A stretch of 46,599 nucleotides of DNA, from assembly GCA_018883715.1 (NCBI GenBank), contig JAHLFP010000008.1, positions 1 to 46,599 of the forward strand, in the 5' to 3' direction. The position numbers were made by a program, and so were the translations under genes. Position 1 is the first letter of the stretch. Each line of letters begins with the position of its first letter. The stretch comes from Candidatus Allofournierella pullistercoris. GTDB lineage: Bacteria > Bacillota > Clostridia > Oscillospirales > Ruminococcaceae. The notes under the pieces are model-generated. The model was not told the origin of the DNA. It searched no databases and saw only the letters and a program-made list of their open reading frames with translations. Shown here one piece after another: positions 8,735 through 18,533 of the stretch.

Positions 8735-10657
8735 TTATTGATTGCTTTCAGGCTTCTCTTTCTCTTCCTCAGATGCCTGTGTCCCTTCCTCAGATGCAGG
8801 ACGGTTCAGAATTTCCATGAATTCCTCCCCGGTGATGGATTCCCGTTCCATCAGGAAAGCGGACAGTTCATGGAGCTTATCCAGATTTTCCTCCAAAATC
8901 TTCCGGGCCTTGGCGTGGGCAGATTTGATAATCCCCAGCACCTCGTCGTCCACCTTGGCGGCAGTCCCCTCACTGCAAACAAGGGAGCTATCCCCGCCCA
9001 GATACTGGTTGTTCACCACACTGAGGGCCATCATGTCAAACTGGTCACTCATACCAAGGCGAGTCACCATATTCCGTGCCAGACGGGTGGCCTGTTCAAT
9101 ATCGTTGGAAGCACCGGTGGTATAACTGCCAAAAATCAGTTCCTCCGCCGCTCTTCCTCCGGTCAGGGTTGCAATCTTGTTCAGCACCTCTTCCCGGCTC
9201 ATCAGGTTGGTTTCCTGCTCCGGCACCTGCAAGGTGTAACCCAGTGCACCGCTGGTGCGGGGTACAATGGTGATTTTGGCCACCGGGGCGCTTTCGGTCT
9301 GCTTTGCCGCAACCAGCGCATGCCCAATCTCGTGGTAAGCCACAATCCGCTTTTCTTTGGGGCTGAGCACCTTGTTCTTCCGCTGGTAGCCTGCGATGAC
9401 GGTTTCCACCGCTTCCATCAAATCTTCCTGATTTACAATCCGGCGGTTGTGCTTTACCGCCCGCAGTGCCGCCTCATTAATCATGTTGGCAAGCTCTGCA
9501 CCGGATGCACCGCTGGTGGCTCTGGCAATGGCCATAAAGTCCACATTTTCATCCACCAAAACCTTTTTGGCGTGCACTTTCAGGATGGCGGCACGGCCCT
9601 CCAAATCCGGCAGTTCCACCGGAATCCGGCGGTCAAATCGACCGGGACGAAGCAAGGCTTTATCCAAGGTTTCGGGACGGTTGGTTGCCGCCAGAATGAT
9701 AACACCCTTGCTTCCGTCAAAACCGTCCATTTCGGTCAAAAGCTGGTTCAGGGTCTGCTCCCGCTCGTCGTTGCCGCCGCTCACCCCTGCCGCATTATCA
9801 CGGCTTTTACCGATGGTGTCAATCTCGTCGATAAAGACGATACAAGGGGCTTTTTCGGCGGCCTGTTTGAACAAATCACGGACACGGGCCGCACCCATGC
9901 CCACAAACATCTCCACAAACTCACTGCCTGCGATGCTGAAGAACGGTACACCCGCTTCTCCTGCAACCGCCTGTGCCAGCAGGGTTTTACCAGTACCCGG
10001 AGGGCCCACCAGCAAAGCACCTTTGGGCAGTTTTGCGCCAATGCTGTTGTACTTCTTGGGATTGTGCAGAAAGTCCACAATCTCTTCCAATGCTTCCTTG
10101 GCTTCATCCTGACCCGCAACATCCGCAAAGGTTTTTCCGGTCTGGGCCTGTACATACACCTTGGCGCTGGACTTACCAAAGCTCATGGCACCCGGGCCGC
10201 CCAGCCGCTTCATTAAAAAGCGGCCTAAAATCTGTCCAATGGCAACCATCAGAACAAGAGGGAGCACAAAGCTGAGCAGGATACGCATCAAAGGGGAGGT
10301 GTGGGGCGGCTCCACCCCGCTGAACTCCACCGCTTTCCCATCTGGGCCGGTGGCATCCAGCAGGCGCTGAACCCGGTCCGGGTCATCCACCCAGGCGGTT
10401 TCGAAAATGGCTTTGTTGCCCTTATCGTCCACCGCTTCATAGGTGATGGTTCCTTGGTTTGCATCCTCTTCCACTGCAATGATTTTACCTGCTTCCAAAT
10501 CACTTACAAACTGGTTGTAGGTGACCGGGCGCACCGCACCCTCCAACAAGCCAGGCATCAAAAATGCGTTGACTGCCAGCAGCAACACCAGCATGCCAAT
10601 GTAATAGAAGATAATTGCTTGTCTGGGATTTTTTGGCTTTCCTGTTTTCATACCCAC
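8735..10657 (-). CDS. ftsH: ATP-dependent zinc metalloprotease FtsH
   Basis: GPPGTGKTLLAQAVAGEAGVPFFSIAGSEFVEMFVG; HEIGH zinc motif (AYHEIGHALVAA). Confidence 0.97.
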   Translation of the reverse strand: MGMKTGKPKNPRQAIIFYYIGMLVLLLAVNAFLMPGLLEGAVRPVTYNQFVSDLEAGKIIAVEEDANQGTITYEAVDDKGNKAIFETAWVDDPDRVQRLLDATGPDGKAVEFSGVEPPHTSPLMRILLSFVLPLVLMVAIGQILGRFLMKRLGGPGAMSFGKSSAKVYVQAQTGKTFADVAGQDEAKEALEEIVDFLHNPKKYNSIGAKLPKGALLVGPPGTGKTLLAQAVAGEAGVPFFSIAGSEFVEMFVGMGAARVRDLFKQAAEKAPCIVFIDEIDTIGKSRDNAAGVSGGNDEREQTLNQLLTEMDGFDGSKGVIILAATNRPETLDKALLRPGRFDRRIPVELPDLEGRAAILKVHAKKVLVDENVDFMAIARATSGASGAELANMINEAALRAVKHNRRIVNQEDLMEAVETVIAGYQRKNKVLSPKEKRIVAYHEIGHALVAAKQTESAPVAKITIVPRTSGALGYTLQVPEQETNLMSREEVLNKIATLTGGRAAEELIFGSYTTGASNDIEQATRLARNMVTRLGMSDQFDMMALSVVNNQYLGGDSSLVCSEGTAAKVDDEVLGIIKSAHAKARKILEENLDKLHELSAFLMERESITGEEFMEILNRPASEEGTQASEEEKEKPESNQ

Positions 10658-10821
10658 TCTCCGCCTTTGTTCAGAATTCTTGTTGCATCCAGCGAGGGAT
10701 TACACCTTAATTGATAACATCTGTTGACTCTTAGCATACCCCAGTGATATGAAAAAACTATGAACGTTTTTAAACATTTTCCCAAAAAGGCTAACATTGA
10801 CAGATATTTGTAATTTTTTGC

Positions 10822-13800
10822 TCACTGTAGCTGTGCCAAAACCTGCCCACTCACCGGCCCAAGGGCGGCCAGGGCTTCTTTCAGCACCTGTAATACATCA
10901 TCGTTGTTTCGCAGTTGAATCATCAAATAGGGCTTGCTTCCCGCATTCAGCCGCACCATACCCGGCAGTTCCGCCATCACCTGCTTAATTCTGGGCGCGC
11001 TAAGGGCATCGGAATACAAGAGCAAATATCCTTTTTTCTGGCCAATTTCATAGACAGCAGCCTGTGCAGCCTGCACCCGAATCAGGGAAATATCCACAAG
11101 ACCGCCCACACTTTTGGGCACATCCCCGTACCGGTCAATCAGTTCATCCAGCACATCCTGGGCGTCCTCCTGGGTTTGAATCGCCGCAATCCGCTTGTAT
11201 GCCTCGATGCGTCCCGCCGCCTGCTCAATGTAATATTCCGGTATATAGGCATCCACCGCAATATCCAGCAGACAGTCGCTTTTGTCCGCCACCGGCTCTT
11301 CCCCTTTTGCAAGGGCGATGGCGTTGTTCAAAATTTTCAGGTACAGCTCATAGCCCACTGCTTCCATATGCCCGTGCTGGCTCTGCCCCAGAATGCTTCC
11401 CGCACCCCGAATCTGCAAATCCCGCATGGCAATGCGAAAACCGGAACCAAAACTGGTAAATTCCCGGATTGCGGACAGCCGTTTTGCCGCCACATCCGTA
11501 AGAACCCGGTCCTTCTGGAAGGTAAAATAGGCATAGGCCTTACGGGAGGAACGTCCCACCCGTCCCCGAATCTGATACAGCTGGGCAAGTCCCATTTTAT
11601 CCGATTGCTCAATAATCAGGGTGTTGCAGTTGCGCACGTCAATTCCGGTTTCAATGATGGTGGTACAAACCAGGATATCAATTTCCCCATCCAAAAGCTG
11701 CTGCCAAACCTGCCCCAGTTGTTCTTCGTTCATCCGTCCGTGGGCGGTGGCAATCCGGGCATCCGGCGCCATCTGTGCCACCCTGGCGGCGCAGGTTTCG
11801 ATGGTATCCACCTGGTTATGCAGGTAATACACCTGTCCCCCACGGGCCAGCTCTTTTTGAATAGCCTGGGCCACAATGCCCCAATCGTATTCCATCACAT
11901 AGGTTTCAATGGGCTGGCGCTCCACAGGCGGCTCCTCGATGGTACTCATGTCCCGGATGCCGCTCATGGCCATGTTCAGGGTACGAGGAATGGGAGTTGC
12001 GGACAGGGTCAGCATATCCACCCCTAAAAAGGCTTCTTTCAGCTTTTCCTTGTGCTTTACCCCAAAACGCTGTTCCTCGTCAATGATTACAAGCCCCAAA
12101 TCACGGAACTTCACATCACTGCTGAGCAAACGATGGGTACCCACCACCACGTCCACCGTGCCATCCCGCAGTCCTTTCAGGGTTTCTTTCTGCTGGGCGG
12201 GGGTACGGAAGCGGTTGAGCAGTCCCGCTTTCACCGGGAAGGCCTCCATTCGAGCCATCAGCCCGTTGTAATGTTGCCAGGCAAGCAGGGTTGTGGGTGC
12301 CAAGATGGCGCACTGCTTGCCGCCCATAATGCACTTAAAGGCCGCACGGAGTGCCACCTCGGTTTTGCCCACACCCACATCGCCGCAAAGCAGACGGTCC
12401 ATGGGCCACATCTTTTCCATATCCGCCTTAATTTCCCCAGCGGCTTTCAGCTGGTCGGCGGTTTCATCGTACTCAAACCGGGTTTCAAAACCCCTCTGCC
12501 AGTCCCCATCCTCCGGGAAAGCAAACCCTTTTGCCTGTCTGCGTTTTGCATACAGCTCAATCAGTTCCTGTGCCATCTCTGCGGCGGCGGTCTTGACCCG
12601 TTTGCGGGTTTTCACCCATTCGGTTCCGCCCAGCTTTGCCAGCTTCACCTTGTCCGAATCTCCGGGGGCGGTGTACTGGCTGAGCAAGTCCAGCTGGGTG
12701 ACCGGCACATACAGGGTATCCCCCTTGTCATAGCTCAGTTTCAGGTAATCCTTTACCACCCCCTGAACCTCCAGCCGCTGGATTCCGGTGTACATACCAA
12801 TGCCGTGGTTCTGGTGTACCACATAGTCGCCGGGCTTTAAATCCGTAATGCTGGAAAGGGCATTTTTGTTCCGCTTGACCCGCTTTTTGCTTGTCTGTTC
12901 CTCTCCCGCTTTCCGGCTGGTTAAAAGGGCATACCGGGCAAAGGGGTACTCCACTCCAGCGTGGGTGTGTCCCGGCCGAACCGCTATCACGCCTGGCCCT
13001 GGGCGCACGTCCTTGGCCGCTGTGGCCGCAAACCCTTTTGCCGCCAAATCCTTGGCCAGTGCGGTGGCGGCACGGGCCGTACCCGCCAGTAACTCCACAC
13101 ACCAGCCCTGCCGGGTCAATGCCTGCAAATCCTCACACAGGCTTGCCAGCTCCCCATGGAAAGGAGGATGTGCATGGGCGGCGGCATGTACCACCTGCAC
13201 CAGCTTCACATCCGGCAAACTGCGGGAAAAATTCTCACAGCACAGGGTGGACTCCTGCCCAATCCGGCTCATGAGCCAGGACATCTCCAAATACAGGGTG
13301 TCCAGTCCGGGGCAGAGTACCCCCTGCTCGTACAGTCCTTTCATTTCCTCCTGTCGGCGGAACTGGGTCGCCTTGTGGCTTTCCCGGATGGCAGTCAGCT
13401 CCTGCAACAGCACAATGGGCTGATGCAGATAGTCCAGCAGGGTGGCGGGCTTTGGATACCGAATCCCCAGATACTTATCCAGTCCGGTGGGCATCACTCC
13501 TGCATCCAGCTGTGCCAAATCCTGCTCCATGCACTGCTCCATCTGGCGGCGCACTCGGTCGGTTTGTGCTCCAAGGGCATTTCTTAAAATCTGGGCGGTT
13601 TGTGCCGCATCCCCAAACAGTACTTCCCTTGCCGGGGCAATGGCAAGCTCTTCCACCGGGTCTTCCCGGCGCTGACTGATGACATCAAAGCTGGCCATGG
13701 TGTCAATTTCATCGCCCCAGAACTCCATTCGCACCGGCTGTTTGCTGTCCGGGGAGAACACGTCCACAATTCCCCCTCGGCGGCTGAACTGTCCCGGTCC

Positions 13801-14289
13801 TTCCACCTGACTGCGTCGGTGATAGCCCGCCTGTAACAGCCGCTCCACCAGCGCTTCAATGCCAATCTGACTGCCCGGCGCAATCCGCAGGGTGTTGTCA
13901 GAAAATTCCTGGGGCGGCAGGGTGTACTGGAGCAACGCTTCCTCGCTCAGGCACACCGCCTGCAAACGGTTCGCCACCAAATCCCCCAGCACCGCCAGCC
14001 GACGGTGCTCGTATTCATGGCTTGCCCCCTCCAGCGAGCGGAGCATAAAATCCCTGGCCGGGAACACATCCGCCTTACAGCCTATGGCCTGTAAATCCAG
14101 GGCAAATCGGCTGGCCTGTCCCTCGGTGGCGCACACCACCAGCAGGGGACGCTGTAAGCTGTTCGCCAGTTGAGCAGCCACCTGCACCTGTCCCATGGGC
14201 GGCAGACCAAACAAGGCGGATACCCCCGGCTGTTGCAGTGCCGTTTCCAGTCGTTGCACCTCATCGGTATGTTTTAACAGCTCGAACAT
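10822..14289 (-). CDS. mfd: Transcription-repair coupling factor
   Basis: About 1155 aa; RRGGIVDVF, GDYVVHQNHGIG, DRLLCGDVGVGKTEVALRAAFK, DEEQRFGVKHKE motifs. Start placed at MFELLK (14289). Confidence 0.96.
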   Translation of the reverse strand: MFELLKHTDEVQRLETALQQPGVSALFGLPPMGQVQVAAQLANSLQRPLLVVCATEGQASRFALDLQAIGCKADVFPARDFMLRSLEGASHEYEHRRLAVLGDLVANRLQAVCLSEEALLQYTLPPQEFSDNTLRIAPGSQIGIEALVERLLQAGYHRRSQVEGPGQFSRRGGIVDVFSPDSKQPVRMEFWGDEIDTMASFDVISQRREDPVEELAIAPAREVLFGDAAQTAQILRNALGAQTDRVRRQMEQCMEQDLAQLDAGVMPTGLDKYLGIRYPKPATLLDYLHQPIVLLQELTAIRESHKATQFRRQEEMKGLYEQGVLCPGLDTLYLEMSWLMSRIGQESTLCCENFSRSLPDVKLVQVVHAAAHAHPPFHGELASLCEDLQALTRQGWCVELLAGTARAATALAKDLAAKGFAATAAKDVRPGPGVIAVRPGHTHAGVEYPFARYALLTSRKAGEEQTSKKRVKRNKNALSSITDLKPGDYVVHQNHGIGMYTGIQRLEVQGVVKDYLKLSYDKGDTLYVPVTQLDLLSQYTAPGDSDKVKLAKLGGTEWVKTRKRVKTAAAEMAQELIELYAKRRQAKGFAFPEDGDWQRGFETRFEYDETADQLKAAGEIKADMEKMWPMDRLLCGDVGVGKTEVALRAAFKCIMGGKQCAILAPTTLLAWQHYNGLMARMEAFPVKAGLLNRFRTPAQQKETLKGLRDGTVDVVVGTHRLLSSDVKFRDLGLVIIDEEQRFGVKHKEKLKEAFLGVDMLTLSATPIPRTLNMAMSGIRDMSTIEEPPVERQPIETYVMEYDWGIVAQAIQKELARGGQVYYLHNQVDTIETCAARVAQMAPDARIATAHGRMNEEQLGQVWQQLLDGEIDILVCTTIIETGIDVRNCNTLIIEQSDKMGLAQLYQIRGRVGRSSRKAYAYFTFQKDRVLTDVAAKRLSAIREFTSFGSGFRIAMRDLQIRGAGSILGQSQHGHMEAVGYELYLKILNNAIALAKGEEPVADKSDCLLDIAVDAYIPEYYIEQAAGRIEAYKRIAAIQTQEDAQDVLDELIDRYGDVPKSVGGLVDISLIRVQAAQAAVYEIGQKKGYLLLYSDALSAPRIKQVMAELPGMVRLNAGSKPYLMIQLRNNDDVLQVLKEALAALGPVSGQVLAQLQ

Positions 14290-14466
14290 GATGTGCACCT
14301 CTCCTTAAAAAGCCGTCCTTTTACCCCCGTTCTTCTTTTTTGGGGACAAAACAAGCCTGCCCAGCTTTTCAGCCGTAACAGGCACACAGGATGCGGCTTG
14401 TGTCTCACAATTAAATCTCCATTCATTTTACCCATTTTTTGCCTTTTGTGCAACAGCTCAAAACCG

Positions 14467-14513
14467 AAAAAAAGACCCAGCCGTGACCATTCGTCAAGCT
14501 GAGTCTTTTTTCT
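14467..14513 (-). terminator. Terminator downstream of the zinc operon
   Basis: Minus strand AAAAGACTCAGC...GCTGGGTCTTTTTTT. Confidence 0.75.
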
Positions 14514-14529
14514 ATATTCTTCGACGCTG

Positions 14530-15078
14530 TTACCAGCTTACGGAATCCGCCACAATGCGGTAGCCGTCCATTCCCTGGTTGTCGTACCGTTCATATCGGC
14601 CGGTCACCACCACCGTCTGTCCCGGTTCTGGATAGTCCTCCGGGTAGCTATGCTCCCCGGTCCAGACAAATTCCATTCCCTGCTGACAGCAGGCAAGGGC
14701 ATCCGCCACCATAACGGTAAACACCAGCCGATTGGGGTCCAAATCGTCATACACGGTGAACTGCCCAGCCAGGCGCAGGGTTTTGCCCACATAGTCCTCC
14801 GGCACCATCATAATCTCGTACATCTGGGCATACATCATGGTTCCGCTCAAGCCCACCAAATCCACGTCAATTCCACTGGAATTTTCGGCGGACTGGCTGT
14901 CCGGCTCGCTTTGTTGGCTACTTTCCGGACTGCTGTCCGTGTCCTGACTATACGGCTCCGGCGCAGACCAGGGCTTCATCTGGGTTTGGCTTTGTGCAGG
15001 TTCAGAAGGCTGGGATGTGGCGGAACATCCTGCAAAGCAGAGGGCACAAAGCACCCCAGCCCACCACAGCCGGCTCAT
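14530..15078 (-). CDS. Putative lipoprotein, last gene of the zinc operon; C-terminal domain resembles TIGR03943/YcgQ-type proteins
   Basis: MSRLWWAGVLCALCFAGCSAT lipobox; S/E/P linker; ...VFTVMVADALACCQQGMEFVWTGE... Homology assignment is from memory. Confidence 0.6.
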   Translation of the reverse strand: MSRLWWAGVLCALCFAGCSATSQPSEPAQSQTQMKPWSAPEPYSQDTDSSPESSQQSEPDSQSAENSSGIDVDLVGLSGTMMYAQMYEIMMVPEDYVGKTLRLAGQFTVYDDLDPNRLVFTVMVADALACCQQGMEFVWTGEHSYPEDYPEPGQTVVVTGRYERYDNQGMDGYRIVADSVSW

Positions 15079-15929
15079 GCCCGGCCTCCTTTCAGGCAAG
15101 CACCTGCCAGCCAGCAGGCACCGAATGCCACCAGGTCCACCGCCACAATGGTGGAACCCACCGGAGTACCCGCCAAGATGGAGATAATGATGCCCAAAAA
15201 GGCGCAAACCACACCCAAAACCGCCGAGCAGATGGTAACGGACAAAAAGCTCTTAAACAGCCGCATGGCGGACAGGGCGGGGAAGATAACCAGAGCGGAA
15301 ATGAGCAGCGAACCCACCAGATTCATGGCAAGCACAATGATAACCGCAATCACCACCGCAATCAGCAGGTTGTACCGTCCCACATGCACCCCAGCGGCCT
15401 GAGAGAAAGCCTCGTCAAAGGTGACAGCAAAAATCTTGTTGTAGAAGAACACAAAGGTTGCCACCACCGCAATGGACAGAATCACACACAGCCAAACCTC
15501 GCTCAGGCTCAGCGTCAGGATAGAGGTAGAACCAAACAGGGTGGTACACACATCCCCCGCCAGGTTACTGGAGGTGGAAAACAGGTTCATCAGCAGGTAG
15601 CCAATGGCCAAGGAACCCACCGAAATCATGGCCACCGCCGCATCACCCTTGATTTTTGCATTCTGGCTGGTACGAAGCAGCAGGATGGCACACACAATGG
15701 TGGCAGGTAGCACAAAAAGCATCTCGTTGGTGAGATTCAACACGGTGGCCACCGCAATGGCACCAAATGCGGTATGGGACAAACCATCCCCAATAAAGGA
15801 AAACCGCTTCAGCACCAATGTTACCCCAATCAGCGAGGCACACAGGGCAATCAGCACGCCCACAATCAGAGCATACCGAACAAAGGGATAGGATAAATAC
15901 TGGGTTAAGGTTGCAATCATCTGGGTCAT
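15075..15929 (-). CDS. znuB: Metal (zinc) ABC transporter permease
   Basis: RYALIVGVLIALCASLIGVTLVLKRFSFIGDGLSHTAFGAIA is characteristic of the ABC-3 permease family. Confidence 0.92.
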   Translation of the reverse strand: MTQMIATLTQYLSYPFVRYALIVGVLIALCASLIGVTLVLKRFSFIGDGLSHTAFGAIAVATVLNLTNEMLFVLPATIVCAILLLRTSQNAKIKGDAAVAMISVGSLAIGYLLMNLFSTSSNLAGDVCTTLFGSTSILTLSLSEVWLCVILSIAVVATFVFFYNKIFAVTFDEAFSQAAGVHVGRYNLLIAVVIAVIIVLAMNLVGSLLISALVIFPALSAMRLFKSFLSVTICSAVLGVVCAFLGIIISILAGTPVGSTIVAVDLVAFGACWLAGACLKGGRA

Positions 15930-16636
15930 ACGTCCTCCTTTTGGGCGGCAACAAAGGCCTGCCCCAAGGCACTGGCCCGGTATTCCTCCACCGTACCAAA
16001 AAAGGTCTTTTTGCCAAGATGCAGTACATGGCTGGCACTGGGCAAGGCGGCCTGAATATCGTGGGAAATCATCACCACGGTGATGCCGTCCTTCTGGTTG
16101 ATGTGCTGAATCAAACGGTACAGTTCCGCCGTTGCGGTGGGGTCCAGCCCCGCCACAGGCTCATCCAACAGCAGCATGCTCTGGCTAGCGCACAAAGCAC
16201 GGGCAAGCAGTACCCGCTGTTGCTGACCGCCGCTCAGTTCCCGATAGCATCGGTCTGCCAGATGTTCCGCAGCCATGCGGCGCAGGTTTTCCATCACTGC
16301 CTGTTTTTCCTGTTTTGTGTAAAAGGGGCGCAGTCCGCACCGACCTTGAAAGCCAGACAGCACAATCTCCCGCACCGAAGCAGGAAAATCCCGCTGTACT
16401 GCACTCTGCTGAGGCAGATAACCAATGCTCCCCGGCTGAATCTGGCTGGAACGCTCCACGGTTCCTTTCAAGCTGGGGATAAGACCCAGCAGGGTTTTCA
16501 TCAGGGTGCTTTTACCTGCTCCGTTTTCGCCCACAATGCAAAGGCAGTCCCCCTGCTGGATGGTGAAGTTCAGTCCCTCCAGCACCGGTTTGCCCTCATA
16601 TCCAATGGAAAGATTTTTCGCCGTCAACTGTACCAT
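15926..16636 (-). CDS. znuC: Metal (zinc) ABC transporter ATP-binding protein
   Basis: GENGAGKST, LSGGQQQRVLLARAL, LLLDEPVAGLD. Confidence 0.92.
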   Translation of the reverse strand: MVQLTAKNLSIGYEGKPVLEGLNFTIQQGDCLCIVGENGAGKSTLMKTLLGLIPSLKGTVERSSQIQPGSIGYLPQQSAVQRDFPASVREIVLSGFQGRCGLRPFYTKQEKQAVMENLRRMAAEHLADRCYRELSGGQQQRVLLARALCASQSMLLLDEPVAGLDPTATAELYRLIQHINQKDGITVVMISHDIQAALPSASHVLHLGKKTFFGTVEEYRASALGQAFVAAQKEDV

Positions 16637-16658
16637 AGCTAGGCGCCTCCTTTTTGCC

Positions 16659-17735
16659 TTAGTTCAATGCCTGACGCAGTACCTCAAGGTTTTGCTCCAT
16701 AATGCCAAGATAGCTTGCGCCCTCGTCCATCTGCTGGCTGGTGACAGCCTGCATGGAGTTCATGCTCAAAATCTGCTGGTTCTGGCTCTTGGTGCTGGCA
16801 ATTACGGTATCTGCAATTTTATGCTGGGCGTTGTCGATGGTCAGCACCGTGCCCAGGTTCAGTTCATCGGTTTTTTCTGCCAGGAACGCCACAGTGGCAA
16901 AGCTTGCCTCGGTTTCCGCAGAGCATCCCACAAATGCGGCGTAGTAGTTCAGGCCGTAGTCATCCACCAGATAACGGAAGGGGAAGCGGTCGGCAAACAG
17001 CAGGGTACCCCGCTGAGCAGTGGAAACCATCTGGGCATACTCCCCGTCCAGTGCCTGCAACTTTTCTGTGTAGGCTGCCGCATTTGCCTGATACTGGGCG
17101 GCATTCTCGCTGTCCAGCTGGCACAGGGCATCGGTGATGGCCTGACAGAGCACCTGTGCATTTTTCAAGGACAGCCAAACGTGCTCATCCAGTTCTTCAT
17201 GTTCGTGGTGCTCTTCCTCGTGGCCATGCTCCTCCTCGTGGGCGTGTGCTTCTTCCTCGTGGGCGTGTGCTTCTTCCTCGTGATGGTGGTCGTGGTCATG
17301 CTCTTCCATGCCCTCCACCACTTCTTCGTTTTTCACAGCATCCCCCAGCACCTGGGTCAAAGCCAGCACCTGGCGATTGGGATTACCCTGGTTCTCCAAC
17401 GCATCCTGTACCCACTCGTCGGAAATACCACCCACATGAATCAACAGGTCCGCATTGGCGATGGTCATCATGTCGGCGGCGGTGGGCTGGAAGCTGTGCA
17501 GGTCCACGCCATCCTTCATCAAGAGGGTCAGTTCCACCTCATCTGCCTTATCGCCCAGAATGTTTCTTACCCAGTCATATTCCGGGAAGATGGTGGTTAC
17601 AATCCGCAGGGGCTGCTGGGTGCTGTTCATAGCATCTGCCTGCTGGCTGGAAGCGGGGGCGGACTGGCAAGCGGTAAGATTCAAAGCCATAGCAGCGGCG
17701 GCAAGCCAGCTGGCAAAACGAATGGATTTCTTCAT
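16659..17735 (-). CDS. znuA: Zinc ABC transporter substrate-binding lipoprotein with His-rich loop
   Basis: Lipobox LNLTACQS; His/Glu-rich segment EEHDHDHHHEEEAHAHEEEAHAHEEEHGHEEEHHEHEELDEHVWLSLKNA. Confidence 0.93.
   Translation of the reverse strand: MKKSIRFASWLAAAAMALNLTACQSAPASSQQADAMNSTQQPLRIVTTIFPEYDWVRNILGDKADEVELTLLMKDGVDLHSFQPTAADMMTIANADLLIHVGGISDEWVQDALENQGNPNRQVLALTQVLGDAVKNEEVVEGMEEHDHDHHHEEEAHAHEEEAHAHEEEHGHEEEHHEHEELDEHVWLSLKNAQVLCQAITDALCQLDSENAAQYQANAAAYTEKLQALDGEYAQMVSTAQRGTLLFADRFPFRYLVDDYGLNYYAAFVGCSAETEASFATVAFLAEKTDELNLGTVLTIDNAQHKIADTVIASTKSQNQQILSMNSMQAVTSQQMDEGASYLGIMEQNLEVLRQALN
17234..17275. repeat. 21-bp tandem duplication in the His-rich loop of znuA
   Basis: cctcgtgggcgtgtgcttctt x2, encoding (EEEAHAH)x2. 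Confidence 0.93.
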
Positions 17736-17761
17736 ATAAAATGGATTCTCCTTTTTGTGGT

Positions 17762-18238
17762 TCAGTGATGGTTGCAATCGCAACAGGTGTGGGAATGGGA
17801 AGTGTGTGCCGTTTGTTCTTGTTTTTGCCGACAGCTTTGGCAAAGGCCGTACAGCACCGTGCGCATGGGGTTAATGACAAATCCGTGGTGTTCCATCAGA
17901 TGGGCGGTCAGCTGTTCCAGCTGTCCACACTCCAGATGAATCAGCGCCCCACAGCAATCGCACTTGCAATGGAAACTCTGTCCACATCCCTCCTGCTGGG
18001 ACTCTGGTTTATACACAAAGCAGGCTGGCGTTCCCGCATCCACGGTATATTTATGGACCATTCCCTGCTCCACCATCCGTTCCAGATGGCGGTACACCGT
18101 TGCCACGCCAATGCTACGGCCTTGGCTGGAAAAATGCAGGCAAATATCATTCACCGTGCAGTGCTGTCCCGGTATGCTTTGCAGATACTGAAGCAGTTCC
18201 TCCCCCTGCCGGGTTCGATAGCCTTGTTTTGGTGCCAC
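17762..18238 (-). CDS. zur: Fur-family transcriptional regulator (Zur-like)
   Basis: GTG start with RBS AAAGGAGC; VNDICLHFSSQGRSIGVATVYRHLERMVEQGMV and C-terminal HCKCDCCGALIHLEC; His/Cys tail. Upstream of znuACB. The ORF-track start at 18397 extends through the promoter and is rejected. Confidence 0.9.
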   Translation of the reverse strand: MAPKQGYRTRQGEELLQYLQSIPGQHCTVNDICLHFSSQGRSIGVATVYRHLERMVEQGMVHKYTVDAGTPACFVYKPESQQEGCGQSFHCKCDCCGALIHLECGQLEQLTAHLMEHHGFVINPMRTVLYGLCQSCRQKQEQTAHTSHSHTCCDCNHH

Positions 18239-18276
18239 CCTGCTCGCTCCTTTCTTTTGAAAATCGAAATTAAAAT

Positions 18277-18319
18277 TGAAAACCATTTTCATATTATACA
18301 AAACCGGCCCATCTGTCAA
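18277..18319 (-). promoter_or_regulatory. Zinc operon promoter with overlapping Fur/Zur-type operator
   Basis: Minus strand TTGACA-N15-TATAAT followed directly by near-palindrome TGAAAATGGTTTTCA (18277-18291). Confidence 0.7.
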
Positions 18320-18491
18320 GCCCCCAGGGGTATACCGCCGGGCGGGAGTCCTCAACCCGCTCCATTCCCCCAAATATACCCGCCGGAACAAGCCCACCGG
18401 GGAAACAATTTCTCAAACGGCATTATGCCTAAAAACATACCGCCGGGTGTTCCCTCTTTTCCCGCCTACCCTCCACTTGCCGGCTGTGCAA

Positions 18492-18533
18492 ACAAAAAAT
18501 CGACCTCCCAAAGGAGGCCGATTCGCTTATCCG
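18492..18533 (-). terminator. Terminator downstream of pth
   Basis: Minus strand AATCGGCCTCC-tttg-GGAGGTCGATTTTTTG. Confidence 0.85.

Noticed and set aside
8705-10216. 503-aa plus-strand ORF
   Set aside because: Antisense shadow of ftsH.
18239-18397. N-terminal extension of the Fur-family ORF
   Set aside because: Covers the promoter and operator; the GTG at 18238 has a good RBS and gives a normal Fur-family length.
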